Of a DNA stretch of 64,000 bases, positions 8,650 to 19,708 are shown piece by piece. The position numbers and the translations under genes are program-made. The notes beneath the pieces are model-generated. The model saw only the letters and a program-made list of their open reading frames with translations, had not been told where the DNA came from and made no database searches. This stretch comes from Geobacter sp. UBA698 (lineage in GTDB: Bacteria > Desulfobacterota > Desulfuromonadia > Geobacterales > Pseudopelobacteraceae): NCBI GenBank assembly GCA_002298925.1, contig DBMM01000108.1, positions 34,874-98,873 on the forward strand, written 5' to 3'. How positions within the stretch are numbered: the first letter of the stretch is position 1; every line of letters begins with the position of its first letter.

Positions 8650-10712
8650 TGAATACCAAAGAACTATTTCTGGAAATCGGCACGGAAGAGATCCCAGCCG
8701 GATTCATCCCCCGGGCCATGGCCGAGATGGAAGCCATCATTATTCGTGAACTTGGCAATGCCCGCCTCTCTTTCGGAGAGATCAAAACCATGGCGACCCC
8801 GCGCCGTCTGGCTCTGGTGGTCACCAATATTCCGGCCGTGCAGCCCGATGCCGAAATCACTGCCACCGGCCCATCCAAAAAAGCCGCCTTTGATGCCGAC
8901 GGCAAACCGACCAAGGCCGCTGAAGGCTTTGCCAGGGGCCAGGGCGTGAATGTATCGGCGCTAAAAATCGTTACCACCGACAAGGGCGAGTACATCGCCG
9001 TAACCAGACAGGAAACCGGCCGCCCGACCCACCAGCTGCTGGCCGAGATCCTGCCCGGCCTGGTCGCCGCGATACCCTTCAAAAAATCCATGCGCTGGGG
9101 CAGCCAGGATATACGCTTCGCCCGGCCGATCCACTGGATTGTGGCCCTGTTCGACGGCATCGTGGTGCCCTTCTCCTTCGGCAACATCGACAGCGGCACG
9201 GTCTCCCGCGGTCACCGCTTCATGGCCAACAGCACCTTTCCGGTCAGAAGTTTCGAACACTACCTGCAAGAGTGCGAACGCCACTTCGTGATCGTCGACC
9301 CCCAGCGGCGCAGGGACATCATCCGCCGCGAGACCCACCGCGTGGCCCTGGCGGCCGGCGGACACCTGCTGCCCGATGAGGAGCTGCTGGACCAGGTGGT
9401 CTACCTGGTGGAGTACCCCAGCGCCGTCCACGGCACCTTTTCGCCGGAGTTCCTGAAAGTGCCCAAAGAGGTGCTGATCACCTCCATGCGCAGCCACCAG
9501 CGCTACTTCTCCATCGTCGACGGCCAGGGCAAGCTGATGCCCGGCTTCATCACCATCAACAACACCCTGACCGATGACCCCTCGGTGGTGGTCAAGGGCA
9601 ATGAGCGCGTTCTGCGCGCCCGCCTGTCCGACGCCCGCTTCTTCTTCGAGGAAGACCAGAAAGTCACTTTGGAAGAACGGGTCAAGTCTCTGAAAAAGGT
9701 GGTCTACCAGCAGAAGCTGGGCACCTCCTACGAAAAAATGGAGCGCTTCCGCGCCCTGTCCGAATCCCTGGCAGCCTTTATAAACCCCGCCATCCTGGAG
9801 CAGGTCTCCCGCAGCGCCTATCTCTGCAAGGCCGACCTGGTCTCCGCCATGGTCGGGGAGTTCCCCGAGGTGCAGGGCATCATGGGGCGCGAATATGCCC
9901 TGCTGGAAGGCATCCCGGCCGAGGTGGCCAATGCCATCGCCGAGCACTATCTGCCGACCCAGGCCGGCGGAGAGTTGCCGGCCTCTGATGCTGGCGCCAT
10001 CGTCTCGATCTGCGACAAGTTGGACACCATCTGCGGCTGCTTCGGTGTGGGGCTGATCCCGACCGGTTCGGCCGACCCCTATGCCCTGCGCCGTTCGGCC
10101 ATCGGCATCATCAACATCATCCTCGAAAAGGGCTACCGGATCTCCCTGTCCGATGGCATTGACAAGGCGCTGCAGCTGCTGAGTGCCAAGCTGACCCGAC
10201 CGACTGCAGAAGTGAAAGCCGATGTGATGGAGTTTTTCCGGGGCCGCTTCACCAATCTGCTGGGGGACCAGTATCCGACCGACGTGGTGGAGGCAGCCGT
10301 ATCGACCGGTTACATCGACCTGGTGGAGACGTCCGCCCGCATCACGGCGCTGGCGAAATTCACGTCACATCCGGATTTCGAGGCACTGGCCGTGGCCTTC
10401 AAACGCATCGGTAACATCATCAAGGAAGGTGTCGATGCTCCGGTAGACCCGACCCTGTTCCAGGATCAAGCCGAAAGTTGTCTGTATGAGGCCTTCCAGT
10501 CAGCGAAGAATTCCGTCGAAGCAAGCATCAGCGACGGCGCCTGGCAGGACGCACTGACCGAGATCGCAACCCTGCGCGGTCCTGTGGATAGCTTCTTCGA
10601 CAAGGTCATGGTCATGGCCGACGACGAAAAAGTCCGCGGCAACCGATTGGCACTGTTGACCGCCATGGCTCGCATGTTCGGCAAAATCGCAGATTTTTCC
10701 CGGATAGCATAA
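8649..10712 (+). CDS. glyS: Glycyl-tRNA synthetase beta subunit
   Basis: Beta subunit, 687 residues from the ATG at 8649 (MNTKELFLEIGTEEIP). It binds tRNA-Gly and is needed for charging. Family segments include GTEEIPAGFIPRAM at the start, MRSHQRYFSI, and an HD-like region followed by the C-terminal DALR-type anticodon-binding domain (DPYALRRSAIGIINI). A longer frame runs back into glyQ from 8427, but the ATG overlapping the glyQ stop, preceded by AAAGGAGG within the end of glyQ, is clearly the start. Confidence 0.97.
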
Positions 10713-10735
10713 CATCACATCAGGAGGCACGCGGC

Positions 10736-12292
10736 ATGTCGTTTACCATTCGAATCGTTATCGGAAATGCAATCAGCATAATTCTGGCCATTGCCGCCAT
10801 GGCCCTTTTCAACCCCAAAGCTGACTTCCTGATCACAGCTTCAATAGCCTTCGTGCTGCTGCTGGTCATGTCCTCACTGCTGGGCTTTCTCGCCAACGGC
10901 GCTTTCAAACCGTTGGCCGGCATCGTGGCCGCCCTTGAGAAGGCAGCCGGAGGCGATCTTTCCGTCAGGGTCGAACCGGGCGGCAGTGGGGAATTAAACC
11001 GCCTTGCCAACGCCTTCAACAGCATGATGACCGACATTAACAACGCCATGCGCAAGTTTTTCTCGGTTGCCGATCTGGTACGCGACTCGGTGGGCATGGT
11101 GCGCTCGACCACTGACGCCATGGCATCCGCCGCCGAGGACGTAGCCATGCAGGCCGGCACCATCGCCACCGCCAGCGAAGAGATGTCGGCCACGTCGGCC
11201 GACATTGCCCGCAACTGCCTGTACGCCGCTGAGAGCGCCCAGAAAGCAACCGAACAGACCCATTCCGGTTCGGAGCTGGTCCAGGGCAGCGCCCGCCTGA
11301 TGGAAAACATCGCCCAGCGGGTCAACGATTCCGCCAGAACGGTCGAAGGGTTAGGCCAGCGTTCCGATCAGATCGGCGCCATCGTCAACACCATTCAGGA
11401 TATTGCCGACCAGACCAACCTGCTGGCCCTGAACGCGGCCATCGAGGCGGCCCGCGCCGGCGAGCAGGGACGCGGATTCGCCGTCGTGGCCGACGAGGTG
11501 CGTGCCCTGGCTGAGCGCACCACCAAGGCCACCAAAGAGATCAGCACGATGATCCGTTCCATCCAGGGCGAAACCCAGTCCGCCGTCACCTCCATGTCAG
11601 AAGGGGTGGGCGAGGTCAAGCGCGGCACTGTCGAGACAACCCGCTCCGGAGAGGCACTGGAAGACATCCTCAACCGGATCAATGAACTAACCATGCAGAT
11701 CAGCCAGGTGGCCACCGCAGCCGAAGAGCAGACCGCCACAACCCAGGAGATCACCAACAACATCCAGATGATCACCGACGTGGTCAACCGTAATGTCGAA
11801 AACTCCCGCAGCACGACAGGCGCCACCGAATTGCTGGCCCAGCAGGTTGACGAACTGCATAAACTGGTTTCCCATTTCAAACTGGCCAAGGCGCTGGAGT
11901 GGGACGACAGTTTTGCCACCAATATTTCCCGGTATGACAGCGAACACCGCTCCCTCTTCACCATGGTCAACGACCTGCACGAAGCCATGCAGCAGAAACG
12001 CAGCCGGGAGACGATCGGTTCGGTGCTGAACCGTCTGATTGAGTACACCGCCAACCATTTTGCCGGTGAAGAAGAACAGATGAAGCGCACAAATTACCCG
12101 GATTATCCTGCCCACAAACGGGAGCATGAAAAACTGGTCGAACAGGCGCTGGGGCTCAAGAGCACGTTTGAAGCCGGTGAAACCCTGCATACCCAGAGCG
12201 TGATTGAATTTCTCCAAAACTGGCTGGTCAACCATATCAAGGGCGTCGACAAGAAATACGGCCCACACCTCGTCAAGAATGGTGTAAAATGA
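10736..12292 (+). CDS. Methyl-accepting chemotaxis protein with C-terminal hemerythrin domain
   Basis: A 518-residue chemoreceptor. Two close membrane segments (about 7-24 and 31-52) leave almost no periplasmic domain. A HAMP domain (53-105) and the MCP signalling hairpin follow, with the tip EVRALAERTTKATKEI. The C-terminal 125 residues are a bacteriohemerythrin: an early His in YDSEHRSLF, then HFAGE, HKREH and HIKGVD, the di-iron ligand pattern H...HxxxE...HxxxH...HxxxxD. Hemerythrin-MCPs such as DcrH of Desulfovibrio sense O2 or redox state in the cytoplasm. The ribosome site is AGGAGGC. Its stop overlaps the hisH start by four bases, an odd partner for a biosynthetic operon. Confidence 0.93.
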   Translation: MSFTIRIVIGNAISIILAIAAMALFNPKADFLITASIAFVLLLVMSSLLGFLANGAFKPLAGIVAALEKAAGGDLSVRVEPGGSGELNRLANAFNSMMTDINNAMRKFFSVADLVRDSVGMVRSTTDAMASAAEDVAMQAGTIATASEEMSATSADIARNCLYAAESAQKATEQTHSGSELVQGSARLMENIAQRVNDSARTVEGLGQRSDQIGAIVNTIQDIADQTNLLALNAAIEAARAGEQGRGFAVVADEVRALAERTTKATKEISTMIRSIQGETQSAVTSMSEGVGEVKRGTVETTRSGEALEDILNRINELTMQISQVATAAEEQTATTQEITNNIQMITDVVNRNVENSRSTTGATELLAQQVDELHKLVSHFKLAKALEWDDSFATNISRYDSEHRSLFTMVNDLHEAMQQKRSRETIGSVLNRLIEYTANHFAGEEEQMKRTNYPDYPAHKREHEKLVEQALGLKSTFEAGETLHTQSVIEFLQNWLVNHIKGVDKKYGPHLVKNGVK

Positions 12293-12915
12293 TAGTTATT
12301 ATTGACTATGGCATGGGCAACCTGCGCTCGGTACAGAAGGGGTTTGAAAAGGTCGGGGCCGAGGCGCTGGTCACGGCCGACCCCCGCAAATTACTGGAGG
12401 CTGACAAGATCGTGCTGCCCGGCGTGGGAGCATTCCGGGACTGCATGCGCAACCTGGAGCAGGCCGGATTTGTTGATCCGATTCTCAGGGTCATCGCCGA
12501 GGGGCGCCCTTTTCTGGGAATCTGCGTGGGCATGCAGCTGCTCTTTACCGACAGTACCGAATTTGGGCTGTACAGCGGATTGAATGTGATTCCCGGCCAT
12601 GTGCAGCGCTTTCCAGACAACATGACCGAAGCGGGAGAACGACTGCCGGTACCCCAGATGGGCTGGAACCAGCTCTGCTTCAAACAGCGCTCGGCAACCT
12701 TTGCCGGCATCGCCGAGGGAGCCAACGTTTATTTCGTCCACTCCTACTACGTCAAACCGGACGATGAATCCGTGATAGCCACCACCACCTCTTACGGCAT
12801 CGAGTTCTGTTCCTCCGTCTGCAAGGACAACATCACCGCCACCCAGTTTCATCCCGAAAAATCCCAGGATGTGGGACTACGGATGCTGAAAAACTTCGCT
12901 GAAACACACAACTAA
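12289..12915 (+). CDS. hisH: Imidazole glycerol phosphate synthase, glutaminase subunit
   Basis: Class I glutamine amidotransferase subunit that feeds ammonia to HisF in histidine synthesis, 208 residues. The nucleophile Cys is in FLGICVGMQLLF, and the His/Glu pair in TQFHPEKSQ. The start ATG overlaps the preceding chemoreceptor gene (ATGA), so its translation depends on that gene. hisA follows after 29 bases. Confidence 0.97.
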   Translation: MIVIIDYGMGNLRSVQKGFEKVGAEALVTADPRKLLEADKIVLPGVGAFRDCMRNLEQAGFVDPILRVIAEGRPFLGICVGMQLLFTDSTEFGLYSGLNVIPGHVQRFPDNMTEAGERLPVPQMGWNQLCFKQRSATFAGIAEGANVYFVHSYYVKPDDESVIATTTSYGIEFCSSVCKDNITATQFHPEKSQDVGLRMLKNFAETHN

Positions 12916-12944
12916 ACCTTACTTAACGGTTTTGAAAGGCCATT

Positions 12945-13676
12945 ATGCTTGTTATTCCTGCAATAGATCTGAAAAATGGAGTTTGCGTCCGCCTGGAACA
13001 GGGGCTGATGGACAAGGACACCGTCTTTAATGACAACCCGGCCGAACAGGCCCTGGCCTGGCAGCGCCAGGGGGCCGAACTGCTGCACATCGTCGACCTG
13101 GACGGTGCCTTTGCCGGTGAGCCCAAGAACAGGAGCGCCATCGAGGCCATTATAAAAGCCATCAGCATTCCGGCCCAACTGGGGGGCGGCATCCGCGACA
13201 TCGCCACCATCGAGGCTTATCTCTCCCTGGGGCTGTCGCGGGTCATCATCGGCACCGCTGCCCAGCGCAATCCGGAACTTGTGCGGGAAGCCTGCCTGAA
13301 ATTCCCCGGCCGGATCGTGGTGGGCATCGATGCCAAAAACGGCATGGTGGCGGTACAGGGCTGGGCCGAACTGACCGACATCACCGCTGTGGAACTGGCA
13401 CGCAAATTCGAGGATTGTGGCGTGGCGGCCATCATCTACACCGACATCAGTCGCGACGGCATGCTGCAGGGGCCCAATCTGGAGGCGACCAAGGCTTTGG
13501 CCGAAGCCGTTAACATACCAATTATCGCATCGGGCGGCGTTTCCAGCCTGCAGGACATCGAAAACCTGATGGCAATCGAGCAGAGCGGCGTCAGCGGAGT
13601 GATCACCGGCAAGGCGGTTTACACCGGTGCGATCAAACTGGCCGAAGCCATTGCACTGACCGGGAGACAGAGCTGA
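12945..13676 (+). CDS. hisA: Phosphoribosylformimino-5-aminoimidazole carboxamide ribotide isomerase
   Basis: HisA, a TIM-barrel isomerase acting on ProFAR in the fourth step of histidine synthesis, 243 residues. It starts MLVIPAIDLKNGVCVRLEQG, with the catalytic Asp in AIDLKNG and the second catalytic Asp in YTDISRDGMLQGPN. The two phosphate-binding half-barrel motifs (GGGIRD and ASGGVSS) are present. It is followed after one base by hisF. Confidence 0.97.
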   Translation: MLVIPAIDLKNGVCVRLEQGLMDKDTVFNDNPAEQALAWQRQGAELLHIVDLDGAFAGEPKNRSAIEAIIKAISIPAQLGGGIRDIATIEAYLSLGLSRVIIGTAAQRNPELVREACLKFPGRIVVGIDAKNGMVAVQGWAELTDITAVELARKFEDCGVAAIIYTDISRDGMLQGPNLEATKALAEAVNIPIIASGGVSSLQDIENLMAIEQSGVSGVITGKAVYTGAIKLAEAIALTGRQS

Positions 13677-13677
13677 T

Positions 13678-14439
13678 ATGCTGACCAAACGGATCATACC
13701 CTGCCTGGACGTCAAGGGGGGCCGCGTCGTAAAAGGAGTGCAGTTCCTGGAATTGCGCGATGCCGGAGACCCGGTCGAAATCGCTGAAATGTACGACCAC
13801 CAGGGAGCCGATGAGTTGACTTTCCTGGACATCACCGCCTCCAGCGACGAACGGGACACCATTATCGACGTCGTGCGCCGCACTGCCGAGCGGGTATTCA
13901 TGCCGCTCACCGTGGGTGGCGGTATTCGTACCGTCGAGGACATCCGCCGCATGCTGAACGCCGGCGCCGACAAGACGTCCATCAACACTGCCGCGGTGCA
14001 CCACCCGGATTTCGTCCGCGAGGCGGCTGAACGCTTCGGATCCCAGTGCACGGTGGTGGCCATTGATGCCCGCCGCGTGCCGGGCGAGAAGCGCTGGGAG
14101 GTCTATACCCACGGCGGCCGCAAGCCGACCGGCATCGACGCCGTTGAATGGGCGGTCAGGATGGAAGCCTACGGTGCGGGCGAGATTCTGCTCACCAGCA
14201 TGGACTGCGACGGCACCAAGGACGGCTATGACCTGGAACTGACCCGCACCGTGGTGGACGCGGTTTCCATCCCGGTGATCGCCTCGGGGGGCGTGGGCAA
14301 CCTGGAACACCTTTACCAGGGGTTTACCCAAGCCGGAGCCAGCGCCTGCCTGGCGGCTTCCATCTTCCATTACCGCGAATACACCATCGGCCAGGCCAAA
14401 CAGTACCTCAAGGACCGGGGCGTAGCGATCAGACTGTAA
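13678..14439 (+). CDS. hisF: Imidazole glycerol phosphate synthase, cyclase subunit
   Basis: HisF cyclase, 253 residues, a TIM barrel paralogous to HisA. It forms the imidazole ring with ammonia supplied by HisH. It starts MLTKRIIPCLDVKGGRVVKG, with catalytic Asp residues in PCLDVKGG and SMDCDGTKDGYD. Phosphate motifs are GGGIRT and ASGGVGN. Ten bases separate it from hisE. Confidence 0.97.
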   Translation: MLTKRIIPCLDVKGGRVVKGVQFLELRDAGDPVEIAEMYDHQGADELTFLDITASSDERDTIIDVVRRTAERVFMPLTVGGGIRTVEDIRRMLNAGADKTSINTAAVHHPDFVREAAERFGSQCTVVAIDARRVPGEKRWEVYTHGGRKPTGIDAVEWAVRMEAYGAGEILLTSMDCDGTKDGYDLELTRTVVDAVSIPVIASGGVGNLEHLYQGFTQAGASACLAASIFHYREYTIGQAKQYLKDRGVAIRL

Positions 14440-14448
14440 GGAGCCTCC

Positions 14449-14778
14449 ATGAACAACCACCAAAACCACATACTGGACACCGTCTACCAGGTCATTCTTG
14501 CACGCAAGGCCAATCCCGCGGACAATTCATACACCGCATCCCTGATGAAGAAGGGACTCGATACCATCCTCAAAAAGGTGGGTGAAGAGGCCACCGAACT
14601 GGTGATTGCCGGCAAGGGGGGGGAGCGCGACGAGATCGTCTACGAAACAGCTGACCTATTTTTCCACATCTTGGTACTGCTCGGCTTCCATGACATTCCG
14701 CCCGAAAATGTTTACGCGGAACTGCGCCGCCGCTTCGGCACCTCCGGAATTGACGAGAAGAACTCCCGCACCAGCTGA
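14449..14778 (+). CDS. hisE: Phosphoribosyl-ATP pyrophosphatase
   Basis: HisE of 109 residues, the second step of histidine synthesis, hydrolysing PR-ATP to PR-AMP. The MazG-like helical core has the EEATELVIAGKGG segment with acidic Mg ligands and DLFFHILVLL. It is a stand-alone HisE; the HisI cyclohydrolase domain is not fused to it. A terminator follows, so this is the last gene of the histidine block. Confidence 0.96.
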   Translation: MNNHQNHILDTVYQVILARKANPADNSYTASLMKKGLDTILKKVGEEATELVIAGKGGERDEIVYETADLFFHILVLLGFHDIPPENVYAELRRRFGTSGIDEKNSRTS

Positions 14779-14786
14779 ACCTGACC

Positions 14787-14820
14787 CGGCAGAGACATGA
14801 CCGTCTGTCGCTATTTTTTT
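14787..14820 (+). terminator. Intrinsic terminator after hisE
   Basis: CGGCAGA at 14787 pairs, with one G-U, with TCTGTCG at 14804, followed by CTATTTTTTT. The hairpin is short but the T tract is good, and it separates the histidine genes from the rpsU promoter. Confidence 0.6.
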
Positions 14821-14823
14821 ATA

Positions 14824-14851
14824 TTGACAATCAGACAGTACCTGCTATTCT
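14824..14851 (+). promoter_or_regulatory. Sigma-70 promoter for the rpsU-dnaG-rpoD block
   Basis: A perfect TTGACA at 14824 and TATTCT at 14846, spaced by 16 bases, about 80 bases upstream of rpsU. This is the strongest vegetative promoter I see in the window, consistent with the classical macromolecular synthesis operon. Confidence 0.65.
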
Positions 14852-14931
14852 ATGCAACTCACTAATTTTTTCGCCACGGCGCATAACAGATCACCTGTGT
14901 AGTTACTTGACAATGGGGGGAGGGATACTGG

Positions 14932-15129
14932 ATGCCGGGAGTAAAAATCAAGGAAAGCGAACCGTTTGAACTAGCCCTGAAGAAGTTTAAAAAACAGTGC
15001 GAAAAAGCTGGTATACTTTCAGAAGTTCGCAAGCGCGAGCACTATGAAAAGCCAAGCATCAAACGCAAGAAAAAAGCCATCGCAGCCCGCAAGCGCGCCC
15101 TCAAGAAACAGCGCAAGATGATGGACTAG
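14932..15129 (+). CDS. rpsU: 30S ribosomal protein S21
   Basis: S21, 65 residues, very basic, ending in the lysine/arginine-rich tail KRKKKAIAARKRALKKQR. It begins MPGVKIKESEPFELALKKFKKQCEKAG, the family N-terminus. First gene of the rpsU-yqeY-cvpA-dnaG-rpoD block; the upstream GGGGGAGGG serves as ribosome site. yqeY follows after 10 bases. Confidence 0.97.
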   Translation: MPGVKIKESEPFELALKKFKKQCEKAGILSEVRKREHYEKPSIKRKKKAIAARKRALKKQRKMMD

Positions 15130-15139
15130 GAAACACCCG

Positions 15140-15583
15140 ATGACGCTCAAGGAACAATTGAACGATGCGATGAAGCAGGCCATGAAGGCGCGGGATGACC
15201 TGTGCCTTTCGGCCGTTCGCATGATCCGCTCGTCAGTCAAGAACCGCGAGATCGATCAGAAAAGCGAGCTGGATGACCAGGGGGTCGTTGAGGTTATCTC
15301 AACCCTGGTCAAACAGCGCCGCGAATCCATCCGCCTCTATCAGGAAGGCAACCGTCCGGAGTTGGCGGCAAAAGAAGAGGCTGAACTGGCCGTTCTGCTC
15401 GGTTTTTTGCCCGCACAGCTTGACAATGCCGAAATAACCGAACTCGTCACGCGCGTCATCCGTGAAACCGGGGCCTCAAGCGCCAAAGACATGGGACGCG
15501 TCATGAAAGCGCTCACCCCACTGACAGCAGGCCGCGCCGACGGAAAGGTCGTCAGCGATACCGTCAGGCAGCTGCTTTCCTGA
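15140..15583 (+). CDS. GatB/YqeY domain protein
   Basis: YqeY-type protein, 147 residues, resembling the tRNA-binding C-terminal domain of amidotransferase GatB. Family features are the N-terminal LKEQLNDAMKQAMKARD, SVKNREIDQK, and the C-terminal SAKDMGRVMKAL...ADGKVVSDTVRQLL. Biochemical role is not settled; a part in tRNA amidation or handling is often suggested. It lies between rpsU and a terminator, as in many bacteria. Confidence 0.93.
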   Translation: MTLKEQLNDAMKQAMKARDDLCLSAVRMIRSSVKNREIDQKSELDDQGVVEVISTLVKQRRESIRLYQEGNRPELAAKEEAELAVLLGFLPAQLDNAEITELVTRVIRETGASSAKDMGRVMKALTPLTAGRADGKVVSDTVRQLLS

Positions 15584-15633
15584 AACTGCTGCTGCCAGGA
15601 CATCAGGCACACCACGCTGTTACCTGATCCGGC

Positions 15634-15665
15634 GAAGGGGCTATCACATGATCGCCCCTTCTTTT
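15634..15665 (+). terminator. Intrinsic terminator between yqeY and cvpA
   Basis: GAAGGGGC at 15634 pairs with GCCCCTTC at 15654, with an inner ATCA/TGAT stem, then TTTT. It is a strong hairpin inside the block, and would reduce rather than abolish read-through from rpsU into dnaG and rpoD. Confidence 0.75.
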
Positions 15666-15687
15666 GTAATCAACCCAAGGGTTTTCG

Positions 15688-16179
15688 ATGAATTTTCTTG
15701 ACATCATCATCCTGGTGATCCTGTTTTTCTTCGCCCTCAAGGGTCTGGTCCGCGGACTTGTCAACGAAGCATCATCACTGGCAGGCCTTCTCCTGGGTGG
15801 CTGGCTTGCCTACCGCTATTATCCGGCCCTCTCGATCCCGATTCACAGCATACTGCACATCCCGACGCATGTGTCGTCATTTCTGGCCTTCATGCTGATC
15901 CTGATGCTGACGGGATTCATCGCCCACATCCTCGGCAATATCATCACAACCGCCCTGCGGATCGTCATGCTGGGCAGTCTCAACAGACTGGGAGGCATAC
16001 TGATCGGAAGCGCCGAGGGAGCTCTACTGCTGAGCATGCTGTTCTGCATCGGCACTGCAGACTACATGCCCGCCCCGCTTAAACAGAAAATCCGCGCCAC
16101 CGAATCGGCCAACATGTTTGCTTTTTTTGGCGACAGAATGCTTGGCGCCTGGCGCGGTAAACCAGGCGGACAACAATGA
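15688..16179 (+). CDS. CvpA-family membrane protein
   Basis: A 163-residue membrane protein with four hydrophobic segments (about 4-20, 27-45, 62-88, 106-124) and the CvpA start NFLDIIILVILFFFALKGLVRGLVNE (first 20 residues are diagnostic). E. coli CvpA is linked to colicin V export and to bile or envelope stress; the mechanism is unclear. Its stop overlaps the dnaG start by four bases. Confidence 0.87.
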   Translation: MNFLDIIILVILFFFALKGLVRGLVNEASSLAGLLLGGWLAYRYYPALSIPIHSILHIPTHVSSFLAFMLILMLTGFIAHILGNIITTALRIVMLGSLNRLGGILIGSAEGALLLSMLFCIGTADYMPAPLKQKIRATESANMFAFFGDRMLGAWRGKPGGQQ

Positions 16180-17927
16180 TTCCTGACGACAAGGTACGAG
16201 AGGTACTGGAGCGCGTATCGATTGTCGAGGTTGTTTCAGAATATGTACAGCTGAAACGCGCCGGCGCCAACTATAGCGGTCTCTGCCCGTTCCACGCCGA
16301 GAAGACCCCCTCTTTCAACGTCAATCCAGCCAGAGAGATATTCCATTGTTTCGGCTGCGGCGTAGGTGGCAACGCCTTCTCTTTTGTCATGAAAATCGAG
16401 GGACTCAATTTTCCCGAAGCGGTTAAACTGCTGGCCCGCAAGGCCGGCGTTGAAATTGAGGAGCGTCAGCTCACGCCGGCTGAAAAACAGGCCCAGAGCG
16501 AACGGCAGACGTTTCAGAGAATCAACGACCTGGCAGCCCTTTTTTACCGTACCGTACTGGAAAAGAAGCCGGAAGCTGCCGCTGCCCGTGTCTACCTGCA
16601 ACAGCGTTCGGTAGCAGGAGAGATCGCCGATGCCTATGGTCTCGGCTTTGCCCCTGACCGCAGCGACGGGCTTGTGCAACATCTAAAGGCCAATGCCATC
16701 AACCTGGAGAGCGCGCGCAAACTGGGACTCGTCAAAAAAAGCGATCACGGCTGGTACGACCAGTTTCGCAATCGGCTGATGATTCCCATTCGTGATGCCA
16801 AGGGATTCGTCATCGCATTTGCCGGACGGGTACTGGATGCCTCGCTGCCAAAGTATATAAACTCGCCGGAATCGCCGCTCTACCACAAGAGCTCCGTGCT
16901 GTTCGGCCTGGACCTGGCCCTGCCAGCCATCAGGACTGCCAACAGCATGATCATTGTGGAAGGTTATTTTGACCATCTGGCTCTGTACCGGGCAGGTATC
17001 CGCAATGTGGTGGCCACCTGCGGAACTGCCCTGACAACAACCCATACGGCCCTGATCAAGCGTCATGCTGCCAAAGCATATACTTTATTCGATAGTGATG
17101 CAGCCGGCCGCAAGGCCACCATCCGTTCCATGGAACTGTTTCTGGAGCAGCGCATTCCGGTCTATGTCATTGTCCTTCCGGATGGTGACGACCCGGACAG
17201 TTATCTGGCAAAGAACCCGGTCGAGGCCTTCCATGCCTGCCAGGAAAAGGCGCGGCCGGCGTTCGAATTTTACATCCGTTCACTGCTGCAGCAGACACCG
17301 CCGGACAGCGTGGACAACAAGGTGCGGGTCATCGATGAACTGGCGCCCCGCTTTCGCAAGATTGCCGATCCTGTCGAGCGAGATCTTTACGAAAAAGAGA
17401 TTTGCCGGCTGATGGGCATTCCGTCCCACGCCTTCCGCAAACGGTTGGGAGGCATGCCGGTGACCGCCCAGGAACTGCGTACAGGCCAACCGGTCTCGTC
17501 CCGTCAGGGAGACCTTCGGCAGGAAACGCTTCTGTCCCTGCTGATCCGCTATCCTGAGGCACGGGGGGAGATCGTCGCTTGCGGCGTCGAATCGTTATTT
17601 GACGGCGTGTACCTGGAGCTGGCCCGGCATCTGCTGGCAACCCTGGCAGCCAGTGACGACGAGCAGACGTTGGCCCGTCTGACGGAACAACTTGAGGCAC
17701 CTGAGCCCAGAATGACCCTCTCGCGACTGCTTGTATCCGATGGCCACCTGGCAGACATCAACTGGCGCGAGGCATTCGATCAATGCAGTCGCGGCAGGGA
17801 GAAAAAAGCCCTTGGCTTTATGAAGGACATCGCAGCACGATTGGCGGTTCTTGAACCGGACAGCGATGAATACACGGAACTACTGCAACAGGCTGATGCC
17901 CTGCGCACCAGAAAATCGAGACTGTAG
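16176..17927 (+). CDS. dnaG: DNA primase
   Basis: Synthesises RNA primers for replication, 583 residues. The N-terminal zinc-binding CHC2 domain has CPFHAEKTPSFNV and CFGCGVGG (about residues 38-65). The TOPRIM catalytic core has MIIVEGYFDHLAL (acidic EGY) and the DSDAAGRKAT metal site. The C-terminal part, about 430-583, is the helicase-binding region and is less conserved. Translation is coupled to cvpA by ATGA overlap. rpoD follows after 29 bases. Confidence 0.97.
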   Translation: MIPDDKVREVLERVSIVEVVSEYVQLKRAGANYSGLCPFHAEKTPSFNVNPAREIFHCFGCGVGGNAFSFVMKIEGLNFPEAVKLLARKAGVEIEERQLTPAEKQAQSERQTFQRINDLAALFYRTVLEKKPEAAAARVYLQQRSVAGEIADAYGLGFAPDRSDGLVQHLKANAINLESARKLGLVKKSDHGWYDQFRNRLMIPIRDAKGFVIAFAGRVLDASLPKYINSPESPLYHKSSVLFGLDLALPAIRTANSMIIVEGYFDHLALYRAGIRNVVATCGTALTTTHTALIKRHAAKAYTLFDSDAAGRKATIRSMELFLEQRIPVYVIVLPDGDDPDSYLAKNPVEAFHACQEKARPAFEFYIRSLLQQTPPDSVDNKVRVIDELAPRFRKIADPVERDLYEKEICRLMGIPSHAFRKRLGGMPVTAQELRTGQPVSSRQGDLRQETLLSLLIRYPEARGEIVACGVESLFDGVYLELARHLLATLAASDDEQTLARLTEQLEAPEPRMTLSRLLVSDGHLADINWREAFDQCSRGREKKALGFMKDIAARLAVLEPDSDEYTELLQQADALRTRKSRL

Positions 17928-17956
17928 TCCCAAGCGGCTGCATTTGAGGTGAAAGA

Positions 17957-19705
<1,749 letters not shown>

Positions 19706-19708
19706 CGC

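Noticed and set aside
14906..14911. Second TTGACA box near rpsU
   Set aside because: It lies about 20 bases before the start codon and no -10 can fit before the ribosome site; the earlier promoter is better.
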